Below, piece after piece: positions 1-6,073 of a stretch of DNA of 6,729 nt. Each line of letters opens with the position of its first letter. Position 1 is the stretch's first letter. Source of the DNA: Candidatus Uhrbacteria bacterium (GTDB lineage Bacteria; Patescibacteriota; Patescibacteriia; UBA9934; GWF2-40-263); NCBI GenBank assembly GCA_016205995.1, contig JACQSJ010000037.1:1-6729 (forward strand), given 5' to 3'. The translations under genes and the position numbers were made by a program. Below the pieces are notes generated by a model that did no database searches, had not been told where the DNA came from, and saw nothing but the letters and a program-made list of their open reading frames with translations.

Positions 1-2395
1 CCGCTATACCAAGGACGAGCTCCTCCAAATTTACCTCAACGAAATCCCCTACGGCTCCACCTACTACGGCATCGAGGCGGCCGCACAAAACTACTTCAAC
101 CTCTCCGTGAACGAGCTCACGCTCGCGCAAGCCGCCACCCTCGCCTCCCTTCCCAAAGCCACGACCTTTTACCTCAACAACCCTGACCGGCTTCAAGCTC
201 GCCGCGACTATGTCTTGGGCGAAATGCTTGATCAGGAATTCATTACCCAGGAAGAGCACGACGCTGCGATCCTCGAGCAGACGCCCGTTGAGGTCTCTCT
301 CACCAACATCGATGCGCCGCACTTTGTCCTGTACGTGAAGGAACTCCTCGAGGAAACCTACGGCCGCAGTGCGGTTGAGCAGGGTGGACTTAAGGTTGTG
401 ACCACACTCGACTACGACTTGCAGATGATCGCGGAGGAAGAAGTCGCCAAGGGGGTGGACGAGAACCGCGAACGCTATGGCCTTACCAATAGTGCTCTGG
501 TCGCCATCGATCCTAAGACCGGACAGATCCTCTCGATGGTCGGCTCAAAAGATTATTTCGACGACGAGATCGACGGCCAAGTGAACGTCGCCACACGCCT
601 GCGTCAACCTGGGAGCAGTTTCAAACCGATCGTCTACGCGAAGTCATTCGCGCTGGGCTACACGCCCAATACGGTCCTGTGGGACGTCGAAACGACCTTT
701 CCCACGGTGACCGGCAATTACACGCCGCACAACTACGATGGCGGGGAAGCGGGGCCCATCCGTGTGCGCGACGCGCTCCAGCGTTCGCTCAACATCCCGG
801 CGGTCAAGATGGTGTACCTGGTGGGCGTGGAGAACGCGCTTGATTTTGCCACGAGCCTTGGCTATTCCTCTTTTGGCGACCACTCGGCGTTCGGACTCTC
901 GCTTGTGCTGGGCGGAGGCGAGGTAAAACTCCTTGAACACACCAACGCTTACGCCACATTCGCCAACGAAGGCGTCCGCTATGACACCGCGGCGATTCTG
1001 CGTGTCGAGGATAACGACGGTACCGTCTTAGAAGAGTGGCGCGTGCGTGAAGGGAAAAAAGTCGTGGACGCAAACGTCGCGAGAACGCTCTCACATGTGC
1101 TTTCCGACAATGACGCGCGTACTCCAGTCTTCGGGGCTTCAAGCTATCTCCAGCTTGGCGAGCGTCCGGTCGCGGCCAAAACCGGAACCACCAATGACTA
1201 TCGCGATGGTTGGCTCATGGGCTACACGCCCTCACTCGCGGTGGGCGTCTGGGTCGGCAATAACGACAATGCGCCCATGAACAAGGCAGGGGGGTCGATT
1301 GGTGCGGGTCCCATCTGGAACGGGTTTATGTCCCGCGCACTCCAGGGCAAGCCCATCGAGCCCTTCACGCCTCCCGTGATCGAGGCGACAGGCAAGGCGA
1401 TCCTTGACGGCAGTGTAGGCTCGACGACCGTTGTGGTTGACCGTGCCTCTGGCAAACTCGCCACGCAATACACCCCTGACTCCTATCGCGAAGCACGCAC
1501 CTACGCGCAGTACCACTCCATCCTTCACTACGTGAACCGCACCGATCCTCGTGGACCTGCGCCGGAGCATCCAGAGGAGGATGAGCTGTACGCCCCATGG
1601 GAGGCGGCCATCGCCTCATGGCTTCAGAAGAAACAAACCGAGACAGGAACGCCCATCCTCAACGAGGAGCCTCCAACAGAGGAAGACGACCTCCATGTCC
1701 CCAAGAACTTTCCAAGCGTTCGGATCACCAATCCCGACAACAACGACGACCTTGATTCCCGCAGCTTTACAATCTCGATTCGAGCCGATGCGCCCAGAGG
1801 GGTCAAGCGAACCGAGTTCTACATCGATGGCCAGTACCTGGGTTCCGACGCTCGCTCGCCATTCTCGCTCTCGACCACGATCCCCAGCTCGATCTCGCGA
1901 GGCGTCCACACGCTCAAAGTCGTCGCCTACGATGACATCGACAACAGCGGATCCGACACGGTCACGATCCAACTCAACGCGGATGCTGGGAGCGAGAGCC
2001 TCGAACTGATCGACCCCAAGAACGGCCAAACCATTGAGCGAAAGAGTGAGACCTACACGGTTGTCGTTTCACTCAAGAGCCCGGAAGAATACCGTAGCGT
2101 GAGCCTCTATGCCGAGGATCTCTCAACAGGCTCCACTACCCTCGCTGGCCAGACCCTTAATCCATCCTCACCATTTTTGACCTTCGATTGGTCATTGCCG
2201 GCATCGGGTACATGGGCCCTCTCCGCTCGAGCGATCTCAGACGATGGCTCAACCGAGTTGTCGACCGCTGGCGTCTTGGTAGAAATCGTGGCGACGAGCG
2301 AGACAGCCCCGACAGAATCGCCAGAGTCCGCACAGGGCGAGCCGGCAACAGATGAAAACATCTTCATCCCTGAAACGGATCTAAACCTGTTCTGA
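1..2395 (+). CDS. Class A penicillin-binding protein (PBP1A type), 5'-truncated, with two C-terminal Ig-like modules
   Basis: Bifunctional peptidoglycan synthase that polymerises glycan strands and cross-links stem peptides outside the membrane. The frame is open from base 2 to the TGA at 2393-2395 (797 codons); its start lies before the window, and the GTG at 107 is an internal Val. Residues 1 to about 77 are the end of a GT51 glycosyltransferase domain (IYLNEIPYG, GIEAAAQNYF, LTLAQAATLA). The transpeptidase domain follows with all three active-site motifs: SSFK at 205-208 (nucleophile S205), SLN at 262-264 and KTGT at 393-396, then a DGWLMGYTP stretch. After an acidic Pro/Glu-rich linker come two beta-rich Ig-like modules, about residues 570-663 and 664-765, and a short acidic tail. 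No frameshift or missing catalytic residue is visible. Family assignment is very sure; the paralogue symbol (mrcA/ponA) is not assignable from a fragment. Confidence 0.96.
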   Translation, partial: RYTKDELLQIYLNEIPYGSTYYGIEAAAQNYFNLSVNELTLAQAATLASLPKATTFYLNNPDRLQARRDYVLGEMLDQEFITQEEHDAAILEQTPVEVSLTNIDAPHFVLYVKELLEETYGRSAVEQGGLKVVTTLDYDLQMIAEEEVAKGVDENRERYGLTNSALVAIDPKTGQILSMVGSKDYFDDEIDGQVNVATRLRQPGSSFKPIVYAKSFALGYTPNTVLWDVETTFPTVTGNYTPHNYDGGEAGPIRVRDALQRSLNIPAVKMVYLVGVENALDFATSLGYSSFGDHSAFGLSLVLGGGEVKLLEHTNAYATFANEGVRYDTAAILRVEDNDGTVLEEWRVREGKKVVDANVARTLSHVLSDNDARTPVFGASSYLQLGERPVAAKTGTTNDYRDGWLMGYTPSLAVGVWVGNNDNAPMNKAGGSIGAGPIWNGFMSRALQGKPIEPFTPPVIEATGKAILDGSVGSTTVVVDRASGKLATQYTPDSYREARTYAQYHSILHYVNRTDPRGPAPEHPEEDELYAPWEAAIASWLQKKQTETGTPILNEEPPTEEDDLHVPKNFPSVRITNPDNNDDLDSRSFTISIRADAPRGVKRTEFYIDGQYLGSDARSPFSLSTTIPSSISRGVHTLKVVAYDDIDNSGSDTVTIQLNADAGSESLELIDPKNGQTIERKSETYTVVVSLKSPEEYRSVSLYAEDLSTGSTTLAGQTLNPSSPFLTFDWSLPASGTWALSARAISDDGSTELSTAGVLVEIVATSETAPTESPESAQGEPATDENIFIPETDLNLF

Positions 2396-2411
2396 AACTC
2401 ATTGACCGATC

Positions 2412-2449
2412 CTCCCCCTTGCTCAACGAGCGACGGGGAGTGTTTTCTT
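2412..2449 (+). terminator. Intrinsic terminator after the PBP gene
   Basis: CTCCCC (2412-2417) pairs with GGGGAG (2435-2440), and an inner GCTC-AAC-GAGC hairpin (2421-2431) continues the stem across a small internal mismatch. It is followed directly by TGTTTTCTTT. It begins 17 bases after the PBP stop, so it most likely ends that transcript and separates it from the small gene downstream. Confidence 0.85.
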
Positions 2450-2492
2450 TGATGGAAAGGTGTAGGGTTTGAAAGGAGAGAAAGGGGCCGCC

Positions 2493-2807
2493 ATGAGCTC
2501 ACTCGATTCTGACCTCTTCCACATGGACACGCCTGACCTCCAGGCAGAAATCCGTCGGCTGCGGGAGGCGATCCGCCGCCACCGCGATGAACGAGCGGGT
2601 GGGCGGTGCTGGCAGGACGATCGCCGGTTGTATACGCTCCTTCCAGAGCGTGATAGCGACTCTGGCGATCTCCCCCCTTTGAACGAATTCCTTCACTCCG
2701 CGGAAAGCTACTGGTGGGAACGCCATCAACTGAAAAGCCGGGGGCCACAAACCCGACTCCTGCGACGCATTCTCGTGTCGCTCTTGCGTACGGCCCTGCG
2801 CCACTGA
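2493..2807 (+). CDS. Small conserved-looking protein of unknown function with a CWxDDxxLYxxLPE motif
   Basis: A 104-residue soluble, strongly charged protein. Residues 12-34 look like an amphipathic helix rich in Arg and Glu (LQAEIRRLREAIRRHRDER). It is followed by GGRCWQDDRRLYTLLPE at residues 36-52, a YWWERH patch near 73-78 and a basic C-terminal helix. No signal peptide, membrane helix or catalytic motif is visible. I recall similar short proteins with a helix followed by RCWxDDxxLYxxLPE in Parcubacteria-like and other genomes, but know no function. The ATG at 2493 is chosen because GGGG lies just upstream (2483-2486) and the protein motif begins after it. An in-frame TTG at 2469 would add eight residues overlapping the purine-rich Shine-Dalgarno region (AAAGGAGAG, 2472-2480). 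The gene lies between two terminators, so it is probably monocistronic. Confidence 0.75.
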   Translation: MSSLDSDLFHMDTPDLQAEIRRLREAIRRHRDERAGGRCWQDDRRLYTLLPERDSDSGDLPPLNEFLHSAESYWWERHQLKSRGPQTRLLRRILVSLLRTALRH

Positions 2808-2832
2808 CCTCCCTCGAGGTCTTTTCTCTTTT
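2806..2832 (+). terminator. Intrinsic terminator overlapping the stop codon of the small gene
   Basis: GACCTC (2806-2811) and GAGGTC (2816-2821) form a six-pair stem with a CCTC loop, followed by TTTTCTCTTTT (2822-2832). The first two stem bases are the GA of the TGA stop. In the minus direction the hairpin is not followed by a T-run, so it serves the plus-strand gene and not the convergent one. Confidence 0.75.
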
Positions 2833-2845
2833 ACGAAACAGCACT

Positions 2846-3388
2846 CTAAAGCGTGGCCACCGGGTATCGATCCGGCTGATGATAATCCGGCTGTTCGCCA
2901 GGAACCGGTGAATATGCGAGGAACTGTCCGGCCATGATCGCGAACGCATTGAGCGCGCGAAGGTTCTCGGGAATCATCTTCCAGGGAATAGTGAGTGAGC
3001 TCTTCCAAAACTTCTCGCCTGTTTTCTCAAAACGCAGAACCGGCGTGAATGACTCGTATGCATCGCTTCGATGACGAATCGAATCAAATCCCAGAGCAAG
3101 AAAATGCCCGCCGGCACCAAGTTCAACCTCGAGATAGGTGTGACCGGGACCAACCAAGAACAGCTCAACAACATCAAACTCCCACAAGCCCTCCACACGA
3201 GAACCCATCGGTGCATCCGGCACCTTCTGATCGTGAAGCATCGGTGCCTCGACTCGTACGTGGATCCCTGCCTTTGTCTGAGAAAGAAAAACCTCGGCAA
3301 AGAGACGATCGTCTGGGCAAGACGAACCCTCCCAGAGTCGATCGACTCGGAGGCTCAACTCTTGCGGAAAGTGTGGGATGCGCAGCAT
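2846..3388 (-). CDS. UPF0462 family protein (C4orf33-like, predicted CBM9/DOMON-like beta-sandwich)
   Basis: A complete 180-residue protein without signal peptide or membrane helix, so probably cytoplasmic. I recognise the pattern of the UPF0462 family, which includes human C4orf33: an early LWEG (residues 18-21), APMLHD (48-53), LWEFDVVELFL (68-78), YLEVELGAGGHFLAL (85-99), a LTIPWKMIPEN segment (132-142), NAFAI (147-151) and a terminal YSPVPGEQPDYHQPDRY (159-175). Such folds often bind carbohydrate or another small ligand, but the biochemical role of this family is not known to me, and no ligand can be inferred here. The ATG at 3386-3388 has only a weak GGA about six bases upstream. The gene lies 58 bases downstream of the substrate-binding protein gene on the same strand, with a terminator hairpin between them, and is convergent with the small gene. 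Confidence 0.8.
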   Translation of the reverse strand: MLRIPHFPQELSLRVDRLWEGSSCPDDRLFAEVFLSQTKAGIHVRVEAPMLHDQKVPDAPMGSRVEGLWEFDVVELFLVGPGHTYLEVELGAGGHFLALGFDSIRHRSDAYESFTPVLRFEKTGEKFWKSSLTIPWKMIPENLRALNAFAIMAGQFLAYSPVPGEQPDYHQPDRYPVATL

Positions 3389-3412
3389 AGAGAATCCATC
3401 TTACCAAAACCA

Positions 3413-3439
3413 AAAGACAGACACGAACGGCCTGTCTTT
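3413..3439 (-). terminator. Hairpin terminator after the substrate-binding protein gene
   Basis: AAAGACAG (3413-3420) and CTGTCTTT (3432-3439) form an eight-pair stem around an 11-base loop. Read on the minus strand, it begins about seven bases past the TAA of the upstream gene and ends in CTTTTGGTTTTGG, an interrupted T-run. On the plus strand it is followed by CCTCTTTTTATT, so it could also stop antisense transcription. It lies just before the UPF0462 start, so some read-through may feed that gene. Confidence 0.65.
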
Positions 3440-3446
3440 CCTCTTT

Positions 3447-4580
3447 TTATTCTGTCGCGAGCGGGACGATCTGGCCACCGACCACCTGCACGAGCATCAA
3501 TTCCACTTCTGCGTCTCCATTCTCATCGAAGTTGAACACGCCGATCGCTCCTGGCCAGTCAGTGACTTTGTAGCTGAAGTATCCAGCGACCGCTTCTGGA
3601 TCCTGACCCACGGACCCAAGAGCTTCCGCGAGCAAGTAGACGGAATCGTAGGCGCTGGCGGTGAATGCTCTGAACTCAGGCTCGGCTCCATACTTCTGGG
3701 CGTAGGCAGCGATCATTGCCGGAGCCTTCCCTTCTGTAGAAACCTGGACCTCGGAAAGAATCACCTCCTCGTACAGGCTGGGGTTTTGAACAATCGCACT
3801 GCGATCAAGCATCGAGTTACCTGCAAAAACGGCCACATTCATCCCGTTCTCCTCCATCTCCTGCAAGATACGCTCGCCTGAAGCGGTTGTCTGTGGAACC
3901 ACATAGACCATCTGAGGGTTGGCCGCACGCATGTTGGCGATACGCGCACGGAAGTCGGTTTCTCCCTTGTTGAAGACCTCATCAAACACGATCGTTCCTG
4001 CATGGGCCTCCTTGAAGGCGTTGCGCACACCTTGAGCAAAATCGGTGTTCTCTGAAACGATGGCCGCTCGTGTGAGGTTGCGATCAATGGCGTACTGGGC
4101 AACAAGTCGTGCCTCCATGTCATCTGCTGGGTATGTACGGAAGACGAGATCGCCCGCCTGGGTGATGGCTGGGCTCGTCGCTGTGGGCGACAAAAGGAGC
4201 ACGCGCGCCTCTTGGGTAATCTCGGCCGCCGCGAGCGTCTCCCCTGAGCAGGCACCACCAAGGATGAATTTGACTCCATCCACGTTCACAAGCTTCTGGG
4301 CGGCGGTGATAGCGGCCGGCCCATCACACTCTCCGTCCTCGTAGACAAGCTCCAAGGGAAGCCCAGCGACACCGCCTGCATCATTGATCTCGCTCACAGC
4401 AAGATCATAGGCTCGGCGAACCGCTTCCCCATAGCTGGCCGCGTCTCCCGTAAGAGGCGCGATAACTCCGACTTTGAGTGTGCTGCCTGAACCCCCTGTG
4501 ACAGAAAAGTAGATCACCCCCAGTATGATGAGCACTCCCCCGATCGCCCAGAGGAGACCATTTTGTTTATTCTCGGCCAT
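3447..4580 (-). CDS. Membrane-tethered LivJ-like ABC transporter substrate-binding protein
   Basis: A 377-residue binding protein of the branched-chain amino acid (LivJ, Peripla_BP_6) type, expected to present an amino acid or related ligand to an ABC permease. Residues 8-27 are a single hydrophobic helix after a short charged start (MAENKQN), then a Gly/Ser linker. There is no lipobox Cys, so it appears anchored by an uncleaved helix with the binding domain outside. The mature fold begins at LKVGVIAPLTGDAASYG (35-51). C85 and C111 match the spacing of the LivJ disulfide (family knowledge). Later family segments include LLLSPTATSPAIT, FRTYPADDMEARLVAQY and FTASAYDSVYLLAEAL. The ATG at 4578-4580 is preferred: AAGGA lies about ten bases upstream, and the longer frame to 4682 would translate a repeat. 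No permease or ATPase gene lies in the window. The exact ligand cannot be read. Confidence 0.92.
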   Translation of the reverse strand: MAENKQNGLLWAIGGVLIILGVIYFSVTGGSGSTLKVGVIAPLTGDAASYGEAVRRAYDLAVSEINDAGGVAGLPLELVYEDGECDGPAAITAAQKLVNVDGVKFILGGACSGETLAAAEITQEARVLLLSPTATSPAITQAGDLVFRTYPADDMEARLVAQYAIDRNLTRAAIVSENTDFAQGVRNAFKEAHAGTIVFDEVFNKGETDFRARIANMRAANPQMVYVVPQTTASGERILQEMEENGMNVAVFAGNSMLDRSAIVQNPSLYEEVILSEVQVSTEGKAPAMIAAYAQKYGAEPEFRAFTASAYDSVYLLAEALGSVGQDPEAVAGYFSYKVTDWPGAIGVFNFDENGDAEVELMLVQVVGGQIVPLATE

Positions 4581-4599
4581 ATAGTTGTGTTCCTTAATG

Positions 4600-4678
4600 T
4601 TGTCATCCCGAGGAGCGCAGCGACGAGGGATCTCTTTACTTAGGGGATCCCTCCTCCTTTCAGTCGTCGGGATGACAA
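4600..4678. repeat. 79-base imperfect palindrome of dispersed-repeat type
   Basis: The ends are perfect 12-base inverted repeats: TTGTCATCCCGA (4600-4611) and TCGGGATGACAA (4667-4678). A second perfect pair lies inside, GAGGGATC (4625-4632) and GATCCCTC (4646-4653), with partly matching sequence between. The loop is about 13 bases. The composition, with GTCATCCCGAGGAGCGCAG and GACGAGGGATC, looks like a class of short palindromic repeats I recall being scattered between genes in many bacterial genomes; copy number here cannot be seen. It fills most of the spacer between dnaN and the substrate-binding protein gene. As RNA it would fold into a long hairpin that could end or buffer dnaN transcripts, although no clear T-run follows. 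No target-site duplication is evident. Confidence 0.8.
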
Positions 4679-4684
4679 TCAATT

Positions 4685-5821
4685 TTATTGTTTAATTGGC
4701 ATGACGATGTAGCGGTAGCTCTCGGTCGCCCCTTTAGGGGTCAACAGACATGGGTTGCCTGGGTCGATCATCTCGAACACCACTTGGTCAGAAGAGATCG
4801 CCTGGAGACCGTCCAATAAGTACCGATAGTTTACTGTAACAGTATTCGCCTGCCCAGAAACGTCCGCGCTGCAGTTGCTGGTATTTGCCCCCCGTGTGGC
4901 GTCAGTCGCACTCACAGAAAGCTGCTTTGCTTGTGGGTTGAAGCCTAGGTTCACGTCAAACAGCCCGTTTTTTGAGAAAAGACTCGCTGTTTTGACACTC
5001 TTTATGAAGTCTTCTCGGTCGATGGTTGTCTGGGTCTGGAAATGGGTTGGGATGATTTGCCGATAATCTGGATACTGTTCATCGATGGTACGAGAAATGA
5101 GCTCGACTGAGCCGTACATGAACACGACTTGGGATCCCGAGACGCTCAAGGTCAAGGAGGAGGGGAGTTCTACGTCATCTTTGAAGACTGAGAGGATGCG
5201 GCTCGTCTCTGAGAGCGTCTTGGCTGGCACCACAAGAGTCATGGGTTCTTTCATCGGACTCACAACCGGGATGGTGGCCTCTGCGAGGCGATAGGAGTCA
5301 GTCGCCGCCATCGTTAGTCGCCCTTCCCCTTCGTAAGGAAAGAACTGGAACGAAACACCGGTGAGCTCAGGGCGAGATTCATTGGTCGCGACCGAGAAAA
5401 GAACTTGCGAAAGGGCACGTTTAAAGTCGTCTACAGGAATCTGGACAGAGAGCTCACCTTGCACGCGTGGGACAAGAGGAAACTCAGAGGAGGTCAGTCC
5501 GTTGATTTTTGTTTTGTATGTTCCACATTCAACTTGAGCAGATTGATCATCAGCCTCAATACGAATTGTTTCATTTGGAAGAAGAGAGACGTAGTCGAAA
5601 AAAAGCTTTGAGGGAATTGTGTACTCACCTGGTTCATCGACCTTTCCCCGAACTGAACAGTTCACGGCCATCTCAAGGTTTGTTGCGGTGAATCGGATTG
5701 TTCCTCCTTCTGCTTTAACTAAGACATTCTGTAGGATTGGGAGGTTCACATTCTTTGTCATGAGATGACTTGTGATACTCAATCCTTGGTGGAGGTTGTC
5801 TCTGGTACAAGAGAGCTTCAT
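4685..5821 (-). CDS. dnaN: DNA polymerase III subunit beta (sliding clamp)
   Basis: A complete 378-residue beta clamp, the usual length for the family. It forms a homodimeric ring around DNA that tethers the replicative polymerase and other clamp-binding proteins. Three clamp folds are expected in sequence. Diagnostic segments are SRPELTGVSF (149-158), ATDSYRLA (173-180, the ATDGHRLA-type motif), SRTIDEQYPDY (243-253), NYRYLLDGL (331-339) and the C-terminal YIVMPIKQ (371-378), equivalent to the terminal MPMRL stretch that lines the peptide-binding groove. The ATG at 5819-5821 begins the canonical MKLSCTRDNL and has an AGG about six bases upstream. It follows dnaA on the same strand after the origin-like spacer. 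The next gene in the same direction begins after the palindrome at 4600-4678. No anomaly is visible. Confidence 0.98.
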   Translation of the reverse strand: MKLSCTRDNLHQGLSITSHLMTKNVNLPILQNVLVKAEGGTIRFTATNLEMAVNCSVRGKVDEPGEYTIPSKLFFDYVSLLPNETIRIEADDQSAQVECGTYKTKINGLTSSEFPLVPRVQGELSVQIPVDDFKRALSQVLFSVATNESRPELTGVSFQFFPYEGEGRLTMAATDSYRLAEATIPVVSPMKEPMTLVVPAKTLSETSRILSVFKDDVELPSSLTLSVSGSQVVFMYGSVELISRTIDEQYPDYRQIIPTHFQTQTTIDREDFIKSVKTASLFSKNGLFDVNLGFNPQAKQLSVSATDATRGANTSNCSADVSGQANTVTVNYRYLLDGLQAISSDQVVFEMIDPGNPCLLTPKGATESYRYIVMPIKQ

Positions 5822-5835
5822 ATCAACCTGTGAGA

Positions 5836-6073
5836 TACTATGTATTAATTAGAGAGAGTAGAAGAAAGACCGAAGTAGTAGTAAGGGGTGTGGATGGCGG
5901 GGATAAAGAGGTATTTGGCTTTGCTTTAGCGAAGAACAAGTATGGGCAGATGTGCATGGGTAGGCTCGGAACGTTGTGGGTACGACGGGGACAGAATTCG
6001 TTTGCTGATCTCGTGTGTTATGTATGCAGGCATGAGGCACAGGGTTGCGCACACGTTATGCGGCTGTGGACTA
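5836..6073. other. Probable chromosomal replication origin (oriC) in the dnaA-dnaN spacer
   Basis: The spacer between dnaA and dnaN is a common oriC site. I see no convincing gene in it. Read on the minus strand it contains five 7/9 matches to TTATNCACA, all in one orientation: TAGTCCACA (6065-6073, sharing the dnaA TAG stop), GTACCCACA (5975-5983), CCATGCACA (5951-5959), TTATCCCCG (5898-5906) and CCATCCACA (5889-5897). An AT-rich stretch lies next to dnaN (about 5836-5852). The boxes are degenerate: chance alone would give roughly one such match per strand in 250 bases, so the count is only moderately informative. Position, shared orientation and the triplet element make the case. Confidence 0.65.
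5873..5906 (-). promoter_or_regulatory. Candidate basal origin unwinding element: tandem DnaA boxes, C-cluster, DnaA-trio repeats
   Basis: On the minus strand, two abutting DnaA-like boxes (5906-5898 TTATCCCCG and 5897-5889 CCATCCACA) are followed by CCCC (5888-5885) and then TTACTACTACTT (5884-5873). The complementary plus strand reads AAG TAG TAG TAA GGGG before the boxes, so read 3' to 5' the triplets are AAT, GAT, GAT, GAA. This is the order DnaA box, GC cluster, DnaA-trio described for B. subtilis, where DnaA loads onto one strand and opens the duplex. The AT-rich stretch beyond lies toward dnaN, as in that organism. The triplet phase breaks after four units. Confidence 0.55.

Noticed and set aside
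107..109. GTG as start of the PBP
   Set aside because: The upstream codons 2-106 encode conserved GT51 sequence, so the gene is truncated by the window edge and this is an internal Val.
2402..2407. TTGACC as a -35 promoter element for the small gene
   Set aside because: No TATAAT-like hexamer lies at a suitable distance, and the region downstream is the terminator hairpin.
2107..2949. Long minus-strand open frame (280 codons)
   Set aside because: It is antisense to the PBP and small genes, crosses two terminators and overlaps the end of the UPF0462 gene. Its translation is low-complexity and Arg/Ser/Gly rich, as expected of a shadow frame in GC-rich coding DNA.
3378..3881. Plus-strand open frame of 167 codons
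   Set aside because: It lies antisense to the well-supported substrate-binding protein gene and has no family pattern.
4581..4682. N-terminal extension of the substrate-binding protein to a start at 4682
   Set aside because: The extra 34 codons translate the palindromic repeat, and the ATG at 4580 has AAGGA upstream and leads directly into the membrane helix.
6018..6026. TTATGTATG as a DnaA box in the opposite orientation
   Set aside because: It lacks the CACA end and has only 6 of 9 matches to TTATNCACA.
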